The translations under genes were made by a program, and so were the position numbers. Under the pieces are notes generated by a model. It did not search any database. It was not told the origin of the DNA and worked only from the letters and a program-made list of their open reading frames with translations. From Thermodesulfitimonas autotrophica (lineage in GTDB: Bacteria > Bacillota > Desulfotomaculia > Desulfotomaculales > Ammonificaceae), in contig NZ_RKRE01000003.1 of the NCBI RefSeq assembly GCF_003815015.1, forward strand, positions 496,001 through 560,000: 64,000 bases of DNA, read 5' to 3'. Of this stretch, positions 1-8,770 are shown piece after piece. Each line of letters begins with the position of its first letter. Positions within the stretch are counted from its first letter, which is position 1.

Positions 1-447
1 ATCGATAGTGCTTACTTCGGTTCGGGCTATAGTAGCGTTAGTGGCGGAGTGTACATTTTCGACGCCAACCACCTGCCGGTGCAGTACGTGGAGACCGCCG
101 CCCGGAATGGCATAATCACCGGTTATAGCGACAAGACCTTTAGGCCCCAGAACAAGCTTACGCGGCAGGAGGCAGCGGTGATTTTATCCCGGGTCGCGAA
201 CCTGCGGCTTATGAATGATGAGGAAAAGGTACGGGTGGAACTTAGCAGAATCTTTGAGGATGCCGACCAGATAGCGCCGTGGGCGGCTGCTTCCGTCCTG
301 GCGGCACACCAGGCAAAGCTGATTGTGGGGAAGCCGAGCGCGGACCCGAAGAGTAAAAAGCTCGTTTTTGATCCCGGCGGCAATCTGACGCGGGCGGAAG
401 CGATTACGCTGACCTACCGCATCATGAAAAAACTCAAGAAGATATAG
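1..447 (+). CDS. S-layer homology (SLH) domain protein, 3' end only
   Basis: The frame is open from base 1, so the true start lies upstream of the window. The visible part is about 148 residues plus stop. It holds two SLH-type modules: one with the motif GYSDKTFRPQNKLTRQEAA, and a second, more divergent one around LTRAEAITLTYRIM. SLH modules normally bind pyruvylated secondary cell-wall polymer and hold S-layer or exo-proteins on the Gram-positive surface. The functional part of the protein is outside the window, so its role cannot be named. A strong hairpin terminator follows, separating it from the flagellar operon. Confidence 0.8.
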   Translation: MDSAYFGSGYSSVSGGVYIFDANHLPVQYVETAARNGIITGYSDKTFRPQNKLTRQEAAVILSRVANLRLMNDEEKVRVELSRIFEDADQIAPWAAASVLAAHQAKLIVGKPSADPKSKKLVFDPGGNLTRAEAITLTYRIMKKLKKI

Positions 448-479
448 CTTCAGCTTCCTCTTGTGGCAGAATATATCCT

Positions 480-520
480 CCGTGACCGGAAAGGGCCATT
501 TCTGGTCACGGTTTATTTTT
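480..520 (+). terminator. Rho-independent terminator after the SLH gene
   Basis: CCGTGACC pairs with GGTCACGG, and the stem continues through a G-T pair and GAAA/TTTC to about 13 bp around a 6-nt loop. It is followed by a T-rich tract (512-520). It ends the SLH transcript and isolates the flagellar operon. Confidence 0.85.
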
Positions 521-541
521 CGACAAAAATTTTTCTGTCTA

Positions 542-570
542 TGCAGGAATTGGAGGAAGTGTTGTATAAT
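542..570 (+). promoter_or_regulatory. flgB: Candidate promoter of the flagellar operon
   Basis: A perfect TATAAT lies at 565-570, but the -35 region 17 bp upstream (542-547) is poor. There is a TG just before the -10 but without the usual one-base gap. No sigma-28 element (GCCGATAA type) is visible, which fits a SigA-driven early operon. Downstream, 599-626 can fold into an 8-bp hairpin with one bulge in the flgB leader. Confidence 0.5.
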
Positions 571-649
571 ATAGAGAAAATAATCAAAATATGTCGAAAC
601 CCAACCCTTCGAAAAGTGGTTTGGGTAGCGGCTGATGGGGGTGCCCTGC

Positions 650-1051
650 GTGAGCATCTTTAACGATCCGGTCAAGGTGGCCCTCGCCAAAACGCTCGAC
701 GCCGCCGCCCTGCGGCAGCGCGTTATTGCGGATAACATCGCCAACGCGGACACGCCGGGCTTCAAGAAAGGCACGGTAGAGTTTGAGGCTGCACTCCGGC
801 AGGTCTTGGGCGGCGAACCTCTCGCCCTTAAAACCACGGACCCGCGCCACATCGGTTCAGGTTCGCTATCTTCAGTTGCACCCCGGGTGGAGCGGGTTAC
901 CACCACCACCCAGCGAACCGATGGTAATAACGTGGACGTGGAGGAAGAGATGATTAACCTGGTGACCAATAACCTCACTTATCAGGCGGCGGTCAGGTTT
1001 ATTAGCGGCAAGTTCAGTTCGCTCCGGTACGTCATTTCCGGTGGAAGGTAG
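650..1051 (+). CDS. flgB: Flagellar basal-body rod protein FlgB
   Basis: Proximal rod subunit of the flagellum, exported by the flagellar type III system. It is about 133 aa, normal for the family. The N-terminus carries the rod/hook signature DNIANADTPGFKK, and the C-terminus has the usual amphipathic helix (NLTYQAAVRFISGKFS). The GTG at 650 is preferred over the ATG at 635 because it follows a G-rich Shine-Dalgarno-like stretch and gives the family-typical beginning MSIFNDP. It is first in the flagellar operon, 10 bp before flgC. Confidence 0.93.
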   Translation: MSIFNDPVKVALAKTLDAAALRQRVIADNIANADTPGFKKGTVEFEAALRQVLGGEPLALKTTDPRHIGSGSLSSVAPRVERVTTTTQRTDGNNVDVEEEMINLVTNNLTYQAAVRFISGKFSSLRYVISGGR

Positions 1052-1061
1052 GTGAAGCGGC

Positions 1062-1478
1062 GTGCGGCTTTTTGATAGCTTTGCGATCAGCGGTTCGGGC
1101 CTGACTGCCGAGCGGTTGCGGCTTGACCTTATCGCCAATAACATCGCTAACGTCCACACGACACGGACGGCGGAAGGAGGCCCCTACCGGCGCCAAGTTC
1201 CGGTTTTCGCGCAGCGGCTCGAAGCTGCCGCCACCGGCTTTAAGGGTGCGGGGGTTGCGGTTACGGCGATCCTGCGGGATACGAGTCCGCCTCTGCTTGT
1301 TCACGATCCCTCGCATCCGGACGCCGACGCGCAGGGTTATGTGCACTATCCGAACATTAACGTGGCGAACGAAATGGTGGATATGATTGGCGCAACCCGG
1401 GCTTACGAGGCAAACGCTACCGTATTTGAAGCGGCAAAGGATATTGCCCAGCGCGCCCTCGAGATAGGCCGTGGTTAA
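1062..1478 (+). CDS. flgC: Flagellar basal-body rod protein FlgC
   Basis: Proximal rod subunit that stacks with FlgB. It is 138 aa with a GTG start behind a GGTAGGTGA-like ribosome site. The N-terminus has the hook/rod motif LIANNIANVHTT. The central YVHYPNINVANEMVDMIGATRAYEAN segment is characteristic of FlgC (PNV-type motif then a C-terminal helix). It follows flgB closely. The gap to fliE is about 155 bp and holds a short GAACG-type repeat. Confidence 0.95.
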   Translation: MRLFDSFAISGSGLTAERLRLDLIANNIANVHTTRTAEGGPYRRQVPVFAQRLEAAATGFKGAGVAVTAILRDTSPPLLVHDPSHPDADAQGYVHYPNINVANEMVDMIGATRAYEANATVFEAAKDIAQRALEIGRG

Positions 1479-1560
1479 ACGTTAATAGCCTTTAGTTAAT
1501 TTTTTAAGGAGTCGCTCACGACGATTTCATTGTCGCCACCGGGAATGAAAATGATTCAAT

Positions 1561-1580
1561 GAACGCAGAACGTTGAACGG
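1561..1580. repeat. Short GAACGxxGAACG intergenic repeat
   Basis: Three GAACG units spaced 6-8 bp apart lie in the flgC-fliE gap. The same motif recurs in a longer array at 9638-9696. No coding potential was seen. Confidence 0.5.
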
Positions 1581-1633
1581 ACCCTAAAGGTCTCTCAGTA
1601 TAAGGTTGAACGATTTTCGGAGGAGGTGCGAGG

Positions 1634-1918
1634 GTGGAGATAACCCGCGTGGGGGCGTTACCGGTAGCTCCGGAGGCGCAAGCCGAAAGGACGGGCAGCG
1701 GCTCGTTTGGCGAGCTGTTGAACCGGATGCTTAACGAAGTGAACGAGGCGCAAGGAAACGCGGATAAGGCGATTAAGGGTTTTCTCACCGGAGAGGTGCA
1801 GGACGTCCACCAGGTGGTGCTGGCCACCGAGGAAGCACGCTTGATGCTTGAACTGGCCGTACAGGTACGTAATAAGATCATCGAGGCTTACCAGGAAATC
1901 TCCCGGATGCAGATTTAG
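1634..1918 (+). CDS. fliE: Flagellar hook-basal body protein FliE
   Basis: FliE joins the MS ring (FliF) to the proximal rod. It is 94 aa, the usual size. The GTG start lies after a CGGAGGAGGTGCG ribosome site. The C-terminal half has the conserved pattern VHQVVLATEEARLMLELAVQ and ends KIIEAYQEISRMQI, typical of FliE. It sits in the standard flgB-flgC-fliE-fliF order. Confidence 0.95.
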   Translation: MEITRVGALPVAPEAQAERTGSGSFGELLNRMLNEVNEAQGNADKAIKGFLTGEVQDVHQVVLATEEARLMLELAVQVRNKIIEAYQEISRMQI

Positions 1919-1980
1919 CACCTGAATTCGTTCAATAGATATGATGGTTGATCAATGTCCGACGGGGTAGGTGCTGTGCA

Positions 1981-3494
1981 GTGAATCCGCGTGACCTGCT
2001 GGCCCAGCTTAAAAATCGCTGGCAGGCTTTGAGCGCGACGCAAAAAGCTGCTGTCGTCTTGGCTGCTGTCGCTTTTGTGGCAGCGGTTTTTTACCTTAGC
2101 GCCGTTTTGACCCAGCTCAATTACACGCCGCTTTTCACCGGTTTGCGTCCGGAAGACGCCGGGGCCATCATTCAGAAGTTAGACGGGATGAAGGTGCCTT
2201 ACCGCCTAACTGATGGCGGGAGCACTGTGCTGGTGCCGAAAAAAGAGGTTTACAAGATTCGGGCGAATTTGGCCGCTACCGGCGCCTTGTCGGGGGGGGC
2301 TTAGGTTTCGAGCTCTTTGACAAGACGAAGTTAGGTATTACCGATTTTGAGCAACAGGTGAATTACCAGCGGGCCCTCCAGGAGGAATTACGGCGGACGA
2401 TTGTTCAGTTTGCCGAAGTTGAACAGGCCCGGGTTCACCTTGTAATTCCCCAGAAGAGTGTCTTTGTCGAGGAACAACAGAAGCCTTCCGCTTCGGTGGC
2501 GCTCAAACTTAAACCCTTGGCTCATTTGAAGCCGGAAGAGGTAGAGGGGATCGTGGCCCTTGTTTGTGGCGCGGTTGAGGGGTTGAAGCCGGAAGACGTC
2601 CACGTCATCGATATGGCGGGTAATGTCCTGACCGAGGACATGGCAAGTAGCGCGCAATCCCGGGTGCTTAAGAACCAGCAGGAACTCGAGCGGGCCTACG
2701 AGCGAGAGCTTGAAAAGCGGGTTACGGCGATGCTGGCGAAGGTTCTGGGGCCTGATAAAGCAGTGGCAGTGGTCAATGCCGATTTTGATTTCAGCCAGCG
2801 GGAAACGGTGACCACCATCGCCTACGGCAACCCAGCGGTAGTAAGCGAACATACCGTTACCGAACAGAACGGCTCCGGCATTGCTGCCGGTGTTCCGGGA
2901 ACGAGCTCTAACCTTGTGCCCACTTACCCCTCGGGGAACACCGGTAACCAAGGCTACACAAAACAAGAGCTGACGCGCAACTACCAGGTAGGACAGCGCG
3001 AAGAGAAGGTGATCGAGGTCCCCGGGCGGTTGCGGCGGCTTACTACTTCGGTGGTAGTGGACGGCAGCCTGAATAACGCCGCTATCCAGCGCATCCAGGA
3101 TGTGGTGGCGAACGCGATCGGTTATGATCCTGCACGCGGTGACCAGATCCAGGTGGCGAGTATCGCGTTTGATAAGAGCTACCAGAAGAAATTAGAGGCG
3201 GAAATGGCGGCGGCGGAGGCGAAGGCGAAGAAGGAAGCCCGGCAGCAGCAGATTATGACCCTGATAAAGCAAGGGGCTATCGGCCTTGCGGTGCTGCTCT
3301 TTTTCCTGCTCCTTATGCGGTGGCTGCGGAATTTGAAGCCCGAAACGCCGCTTATTGAAGAAGTTATCCCGGTTCAGGTAGGGATGTCGCCGCCTCCTAA
3401 AACGGACGAGCGCTTTATCCAGATCAAAGAAACCGCGCAGAAGCACCCTGAAGAGGTAGCGGACGTGATTCGGATCTGGCTCTCCGAAGAGTAA
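1981..3494 (+). CDS. fliF: MS-ring protein FliF, interrupted by a one-base shift
   Basis: FliF forms the membrane MS ring on which the flagellum and export gate assemble. The GTG at 1981 (behind GGGGTAGGTG) opens a frame with a first membrane helix (about residues 20-40) and YTPLFTGLRPEDAG, but this frame stops at 2304. The rest of FliF (LGFELFDKTKLGITDFEQQ, the ring-building domain, the second membrane helix RQQQIMTLIKQGAIGLAVLL, and the FliG-binding tail) continues from 2301 in the -1 frame to 3494. The junction is a run of eight G (2292-2299). With nine G, or one -1 slip, a normal protein of about 504 aa results. This may be a sequencing indel, a phase-variable tract or slippage. Without correction it is a broken gene. 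Confidence 0.9.
2292..2299. other. G8 homopolymer at the fliF frame break
   Basis: Eight consecutive G residues. Upstream codons are read in one fliF frame and downstream codons in the -1 frame. One extra G, or a -1 ribosomal or transcriptional slip, restores the conserved GALSGGGLGFELF reading. Confidence 0.9.
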
Positions 3495-3522
3495 GCTTCG
3501 ACATCACAAGGGGTGGGTTCAA

Positions 3523-4533
3523 GTGGCGCAGCCGAAATTGAAAGGACGGCAGAAAGCAGCGGTCTTGCTCCTGACCCTCGGTGCGGATTTGTCGGCAAAG
3601 GTTTTGAAGCAGCATTTCCCAGAGTCGGAGATCGAGCGCCTCACTTACACCATCTCTAATTTGGGTCGGGTGCCGCCAGAAGTAAGGGATTCCGTACTCG
3701 ATGAGTTTCTCGAGCTTAAGCAGGTCCGGGCGCAACTGATTCAGGGTGGCGTTAAGAACGCCCGGGAAATTTTGGAGAAGGTGGTGGGGCCGCAGAAGGC
3801 GGAGGAGATAATCCGGCGTTTGACGCAGAGCGCGGCGATCATTCCTTTTGCCAGTCTCCGGAAGACCGACCCGAAACACCTGCTTAGTTTTCTGCGGGAT
3901 GAGCACCCGCAGACCATTGCGCTCGTGCTTTCGTACCTTGAGCCTTCACAGGCGGGAGCGATCCTGTCGTCGCTGCCGCAAGAAATGCAGGTAGACATCG
4001 TGAAGCGGATCGCGACGATGGAGCGGACCTCCCCGGAGATTGTGCACGAGATTCAGCGGGTCTTAGAACACAAGATGATGACCGTGGTTTCTGTGGAGCA
4101 AACCCAGGCCGGGGGCATCGAGTCCCTGGTTGGCATTCTCAACATGGTTGACCGGGCTACGGAAAAGAGCATCTTAGAGAGTCTTGAAAATGAGGATCCG
4201 GCCCTCGCGGATGAGGTGCGGAAGCGGATGTTCATGTTTGAGGATATCGTGAAACTCGACGATGTCTCCATCCAGCGGGTTTTGCGGGAGGTCAACACCA
4301 AAGACCTGGCGGTGGCGCTCCGAGGGGCTACGGAAGAGGTTAAGAACCGGATCTTTAAGAACATGTCCCAGCGCGCGGCAAAAATGCTCAAGGACGAGCT
4401 CGACTTTATGGGCCCGGTGCGGTTGAAGCAGGTGGAAGAAGCGCAGCAGAAGATCGTAAAAGTAATCCGGGCGCTTGAGGATAGTGGCGAAATCGTGATC
4501 GCGCGGGGTGGCGAGGATGCCCTCATCTTATAG
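3523..4533 (+). CDS. fliG: Flagellar motor switch protein FliG
   Basis: The rotor protein that takes torque from the stator and passes switch signals from FliM. It is 336 aa, normal length, with a GTG start behind AAGGGGTGGG. It has the N-terminal FliF-binding region, the middle domain with HPQTIALVLSYLEP (EHPQ motif), and a C-terminal torque domain (FMFEDIVKLDDVSIQRVLRE, then the charged VALRGATEEVKNRIFKNMS). Its 3' end overlaps the start of fliH, suggesting translational coupling. Confidence 0.97.
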   Translation: MAQPKLKGRQKAAVLLLTLGADLSAKVLKQHFPESEIERLTYTISNLGRVPPEVRDSVLDEFLELKQVRAQLIQGGVKNAREILEKVVGPQKAEEIIRRLTQSAAIIPFASLRKTDPKHLLSFLRDEHPQTIALVLSYLEPSQAGAILSSLPQEMQVDIVKRIATMERTSPEIVHEIQRVLEHKMMTVVSVEQTQAGGIESLVGILNMVDRATEKSILESLENEDPALADEVRKRMFMFEDIVKLDDVSIQRVLREVNTKDLAVALRGATEEVKNRIFKNMSQRAAKMLKDELDFMGPVRLKQVEEAQQKIVKVIRALEDSGEIVIARGGEDALIL

Positions 4534-5206
4534 CCGGCGGGTTTTGAAGGGGGTTACCCTGGACGGTAGTGCTTACCGGCGTTTAGCGCTGCGTGAGCTT
4601 AAAGTCGCGGCGGCCGGGAACCCAGGCTCCCAAGAGACAAGGGCGGGAGAGGATAGGGCCAGTGCGGCTGATGCTGCGGCGCGGATTGTTGCGGCGGCAA
4701 GGGAAGAGGCGGCCAGGATCCGGGAACAGGCGTATCGAGAGGGATTTGAAGCGGGTTTTCGGGACGGCGTGGCGCGCGGGGAGGAAAGCGCGCGGGAAGT
4801 GATGGAAAGGGCGCGCGCGGTTTTAGCGGCGGCCGAAGCCGAACGAACGGCAACAATTAACCGGCTAGAAAAAGAAATCCTCGAACTCGCTCAGGAGATC
4901 GCCAGGCGGATAGTGGCGGTGGAGCTCAAAACGAACCAGGAGGTAGTCCTGGCGATTACGAAAGAGGCGCTGACGCTGGTGCGCGACCGGCCGCACGTTT
5001 TGGTGCTGGTCCATCCTGACGACCTTGCCATTTGCCAGCAGGCGCGCCAGCAGTTTGAGGCCCTATTACCGGACAATGCCGTATTACGGATTCTCCCGGA
5101 TCTCAGGGTAGAGCGGGGCGGCTGCATTGTCGATACCGGTGAGGGAGTGGTTGACGCTACGCTAGCGTCGCGGTGGGCGATGCTGTTAGAGGAGCTCAAG
5201 GGGTAG
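4517..5206 (+). CDS. fliH: Flagellar assembly protein FliH
   Basis: Stator and regulator of the export ATPase FliI. It is about 229 aa. A long Ala/Glu/Arg-rich helical region in the middle is followed by a C-terminal domain ending GGCIVDTGEGVVDATL, the FliH / V-ATPase subunit E signature. The start is uncertain: ATG 4517 is chosen over GTG 4508. Either start overlaps fliG by 17-26 bp. The stop lies 6 bp before fliI, consistent with the FliH-FliI complex. Confidence 0.92.
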   Translation: MPSSYSRRVLKGVTLDGSAYRRLALRELKVAAAGNPGSQETRAGEDRASAADAAARIVAAAREEAARIREQAYREGFEAGFRDGVARGEESAREVMERARAVLAAAEAERTATINRLEKEILELAQEIARRIVAVELKTNQEVVLAITKEALTLVRDRPHVLVLVHPDDLAICQQARQQFEALLPDNAVLRILPDLRVERGGCIVDTGEGVVDATLASRWAMLLEELKG

Positions 5207-5212
5207 AAAAGG

Positions 5213-6517
5213 ATGGTCAACCTGGCGGTGTACCGGCAAAGAGTCCAGCAGGCGAGCCTTTTGCGGCAGATTGGCGTGGTGACTAAGGTGGTGGGCCTGA
5301 CGCTTGAGGTGAAAGGCTTCAAGCCTTTTGTCGGTGAGGTCTGCATGGTTGACGTTCCGGGGAGCCAGCCGATTGTGGCCGAAGTGGTTGGTTTCCGGGA
5401 GGATGTGGTTCTCCTCATGCCTTACGGGGAGCTTACCGGGGTCTGCCCCGGTTGCCGGGTCGAACCGCGCCGGCGGGCTTTCACCGTGCGTGTCGGCGAA
5501 CACCTGTTAGGCCGGATTTTGAACGGCCTGGGCGAACCGATTGACGGGCGTTCCCTGCCCCGGGGCATCCCGATGCCGGTTAACAACCGTCCGCCTTCGC
5601 CCCTGGCCCGGCGGCGTATCGACCGGGTCTTTGCTACCGGCGTGCGGGCGATCGACGGCTTCATTACGTGCGGGCGCGGGCAGCGCCTCGGGATCTTTGC
5701 CGGCAGCGGGGTCGGGAAAAGTGTGTTGTTAGGGATGATCGCCCGGTTCGGGAGTGCGGATGTGAACGTGATTGCGCTGGTGGGCGAGCGCGGGCGCGAG
5801 GTTCTCGAGTTTATCGAGAAGGACCTGGGGCCGGAAGGATTGCAGAAATCGGTGGTGGTGGTGGCGACTTCGGATGAGCCCGCACTCTTGCGGCTCAGGG
5901 CGGCCTTTGTCGCCACGACGATTGCCGAATACTTCCGCGATACCGGGCGGGATGTCTTGCTCCTGATGGACTCGGTGACCCGGTTTGCGTTAGCCCAGCG
6001 CGAGGTAGGGCTTGCGGTTGGCGAGCCCCCGACGACACGGGGTTACCCGCCCTCGGTCTTTGCCCTTCTGCCCCGCCTCTTGGAACGGGCGGGTAACAGT
6101 GAGTCCGGGTCGATTACCGGGTTCTACACGGTGCTGGTGGAGGGCGACGATATGAACGAACCAGTGGCTGACGCGGTCCGGAGTATTGTGGACGGGCATA
6201 TCGTTCTCAAGCGCGAATTAGCGGTCGCCAACCACTATCCGGCAATCGATGTGCTGGCGAGCGTTAGCCGGTTGATGCCGAGCGTGGTGACTCCGGAGCA
6301 CCGGCAGGCTGCCGGGCGCCAGCGGGAGTTGATGGCTGCCTACCGGCAGGCTGAGGATTTGATTAACATCGGGGCTTATGTTGCCGGCTCCAACCCGACC
6401 ATCGACCGGGCCATCGCGGTTCACGACCAGATTAACGGCTTCCTGCGGCAGGGGCCAGACGAGTATACCGCTTACGACGAGGCTGTGGAACGCTTGCTTA
6501 GCATCGAAAGGGGGTAG
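5213..6517 (+). CDS. fliI: Flagellum-specific export ATPase FliI
   Basis: Hexameric ATPase that feeds substrates to the flagellar type III gate, related to the F1 beta subunit. It is 434 aa, full length. The Walker A motif is GIFAGSGVGKSVLL, the Walker B strand is DVLLLMDSVTRFA, and the conserved GEPPTTRGYPPSVFALLPRL follows. The C-terminus has the usual helical domain (YDEAVERLLSIERG). It lies between fliH and fliJ, the soluble export-ATPase set. Confidence 0.97.
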   Translation: MVNLAVYRQRVQQASLLRQIGVVTKVVGLTLEVKGFKPFVGEVCMVDVPGSQPIVAEVVGFREDVVLLMPYGELTGVCPGCRVEPRRRAFTVRVGEHLLGRILNGLGEPIDGRSLPRGIPMPVNNRPPSPLARRRIDRVFATGVRAIDGFITCGRGQRLGIFAGSGVGKSVLLGMIARFGSADVNVIALVGERGREVLEFIEKDLGPEGLQKSVVVVATSDEPALLRLRAAFVATTIAEYFRDTGRDVLLLMDSVTRFALAQREVGLAVGEPPTTRGYPPSVFALLPRLLERAGNSESGSITGFYTVLVEGDDMNEPVADAVRSIVDGHIVLKRELAVANHYPAIDVLASVSRLMPSVVTPEHRQAAGRQRELMAAYRQAEDLINIGAYVAGSNPTIDRAIAVHDQINGFLRQGPDEYTAYDEAVERLLSIERG

Positions 6518-6523
6518 TAGCCC

Positions 6524-6961
6524 GTGGGACGGTTCAATTTCCGCCTGGAGCCGGTCCTCAAGTACCGCGCGGTGAAAGAAGAACGATACATCCAGACCCT
6601 TGCCGAGGCCCAGCGTCGCCTTGAGGAAAAAGAAACCGCGTACAAATCCTGTGCGGCGGAATACCAGGCGAGCTTGGAGGGCAGCGGGAGAACCCTTGCG
6701 GAGCTTCAACAGTGGGCGGTTTACCGGCAGCTCTTGCGCGAACGGTTGAAAGCGGAAGCGGCGAAGCTTAAGGAAGCCATAGCGCAGGTGGACGAGTGCC
6801 GGGCCGCCGTTCTTTCGGCCCGGCAGGAACGGCTTACCGTGGAAAAGGTGAAGGAGCGGCGCTACGCTGCCTTCTTAGCGGAGGAAGGTTATAAGGAGCG
6901 GCGTCAGTACGACGAGCTATCCCAGCTCGCTTTCCAGAACCGGGAGAAGTCACACACCTGA
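6524..6961 (+). CDS. fliJ: Flagellar export chaperone FliJ
   Basis: Coiled-coil central stalk of the export ATPase complex. It is 145 aa, almost entirely charged alpha helix, starting with the typical FRLEPVLKYRAVKEE-type segment (here FNFRLEPVLKYRAVKEERY). It starts with GTG, 6 bp after fliI. Identification rests on length, helical composition, the N-terminal motif and position. It is followed by a 72-bp gap with no clear gene. Confidence 0.9.
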   Translation: MGRFNFRLEPVLKYRAVKEERYIQTLAEAQRRLEEKETAYKSCAAEYQASLEGSGRTLAELQQWAVYRQLLRERLKAEAAKLKEAIAQVDECRAAVLSARQERLTVEKVKERRYAAFLAEEGYKERRQYDELSQLAFQNREKSHT

Positions 6962-7033
6962 CGTGAGAGAGGGGGTGAACCGCAGGAAGCGCAGCTTTGG
7001 CCTTATATTATCGCAGAAGGGAGGTGAACCGGT

Positions 7034-8755
7034 ATGCAAGGGTTGGCGTCAGTAGTTGCGACACTCGTCTGTGGTGGCCAAACGGATAGGGCGGAAAAAC
7101 CGGTGCCGGGCGCGGCAGACGGTGATTTCGCTGGTCTTCTCGCCGGTCTGCTCGGTGCAAATGAGCAACTCGCGGGAGTATTGCCGGCCGGGAGTTCGAC
7201 GCCGGAGGGAAATACCGCCTCTGGAGCAGGGTTGGCCGAACGTTTCAGGGTTAAGCTGGGCAATGCGCATGCTGCCGGGCTTGATTCTGAGGCCGCCGTT
7301 CTAAGGAATCTCGAGCAAGTTTGGCTATCCCTCGTATCTGGGGTCGTCCCGGCGCCGCCGGAGGCCAGTGCCTTGGTGGATTCGGTCCCAATGCCCGGGA
7401 CAGGGGGCGAGGAGGCTCAGCCGGTAGCCGGAGGCGAAGGGCCATCCTGGAATCTACCCTATTTGCTCTTTAGCCAGGGTGTGCCGCAGCTACCTGGTGC
7501 AAGTACGCCTGTCGAGGGTGTGCCGGTGTTTCCGCAGGATGGTCGGCCGGTAGCGCTGGAGAGTGCCGGTGTCGGAATGGAGCTTTTGCCCGACCACCGT
7601 GGCTGCTGTGGGCCAGCTCAACTGGGCGGTGACAGTGCCGGGCCGGAACCCGTTCCCCAGACGGTACTTGCGGCCACTTCCCGGTCGTTAAACACCACCG
7701 GTGCGGCAGAAGAACTCTCTGTCGCAAAAGGCGTAAACGTTGCTGCAGAAACCGGTGCGGCTGCCGGATTGCCCGAACCTCCGGCAGTGCTGTCCCGGGT
7801 GCCGGACGAGATTGCCCGTTTGGCGGCGGTGGTCCAAGGCCAAGCAGCGGGTGAGACCGCGCGTCCGGCAGGTGAGAACCTATCTGTGGTTGCTCCTGTT
7901 TTTCCGGAGAAGGCGGTCGCGCAGCCGGAGCTATCGCCGGGCGAAGGTCCCCCTGTAACCGGATCTTTGTCCGGCCCAGTCGCGAGTAACTCCCGGGCAG
8001 ACCTCTGGTTACGTCCGGTTTATCCCCGGCTAAAGGCGGGAGGGACAAGCAGGCTGGCCTTCACAGTTTCGCCTGCGACGCAGCCGCCGCACGGCACTTT
8101 ACCATCACCTATCCCGCCGGGTTCCGGGCCGGTAGCGGATACAGGGCAGGTATGCGAGCCGGTTGCGCCAAAGGTGCAAGGCGGAAATCCGGAAGGGTTA
8201 AAAGTGCAGGAACAGCTGCCCGGTGCGACCGGGGTGAAAAGGCCCGAGCTACCGGGACTAAACGCACCGGACGCCGGTGCAGATTCGTGCGGAGCGCAAG
8301 CCCTGCTTGGAACCGAGCGCGAGCATCTATCCGCAGGAGAACGCCTGCCGCTTGCGGCGTTGCCGGGGCAGCTCGTGCGTGAGATTGCCCGGCAGGTCAC
8401 TCTTCTGCGGGATCACGGCGGCACCGTCCGGCTGGACCTTCAGCTTGATCCACCGCACCTGGGCCAGCTGGCAGTAAAGCTGAGTTTTGCTGACGAAAAG
8501 CTCAAGGTGCACTTCGTGGCCGCAGACGTTGCCGTAAAAGAGGTTCTGGTAGCCAGCCTTGATGGGCTGAGGGCCGAGCTTGGCCGGATAGGTATCAATC
8601 TGGGCGAAGCTTACGTTTCTCTCAGCCAGGAATCCAGCGGGGGCGAATCCCAAGGGGCGCCCAGGAGTAGCGGCGGTGTAGCTTTTGCCGCCGGCAACCT
8701 GACCCCAAAGGCGGAGCCGCCAGTGGTTCCGGAAGGCGTTAACTACCTGATATAG
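7034..8755 (+). CDS. fliK: Flagellar hook-length control protein FliK
   Basis: Molecular ruler that ends hook export and switches substrate class. It is 573 aa, long but within range. The first two thirds are low-complexity Pro/Gly/Ala/Val sequence, as usual for the variable ruler region. The conserved C-terminal domain begins near LPGQLVREIARQVTLL and contains LDLQLDPPHLGQLAVKLSF and LRAELGRIGINLGEAYVSL. The start follows GGGAGGTGAACCGGT. It lies directly before flgD, as in Bacillus and clostridia. Confidence 0.93.
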   Translation: MQGLASVVATLVCGGQTDRAEKPVPGAADGDFAGLLAGLLGANEQLAGVLPAGSSTPEGNTASGAGLAERFRVKLGNAHAAGLDSEAAVLRNLEQVWLSLVSGVVPAPPEASALVDSVPMPGTGGEEAQPVAGGEGPSWNLPYLLFSQGVPQLPGASTPVEGVPVFPQDGRPVALESAGVGMELLPDHRGCCGPAQLGGDSAGPEPVPQTVLAATSRSLNTTGAAEELSVAKGVNVAAETGAAAGLPEPPAVLSRVPDEIARLAAVVQGQAAGETARPAGENLSVVAPVFPEKAVAQPELSPGEGPPVTGSLSGPVASNSRADLWLRPVYPRLKAGGTSRLAFTVSPATQPPHGTLPSPIPPGSGPVADTGQVCEPVAPKVQGGNPEGLKVQEQLPGATGVKRPELPGLNAPDAGADSCGAQALLGTEREHLSAGERLPLAALPGQLVREIARQVTLLRDHGGTVRLDLQLDPPHLGQLAVKLSFADEKLKVHFVAADVAVKEVLVASLDGLRAELGRIGINLGEAYVSLSQESSGGESQGAPRSSGGVAFAAGNLTPKAEPPVVPEGVNYLI

Positions 8756-8770
8756 AAGGAGGTGAAATCC

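Noticed and set aside
571-650. Possible c-di-GMP riboswitch before flgB
   Set aside because: None of the conserved core of the GEMM class was found; only a simple hairpin is present.
463-663. 66-codon frame between the SLH gene and flgB
   Set aside because: It crosses the terminator and the promoter and overlaps flgB; no family resemblance.
7034-8500. FliK low-complexity region as possible horizontally gained DNA
   Set aside because: Pro/Gly/Ala-rich variable ruler regions are normal for FliK and base use matches the neighbours.
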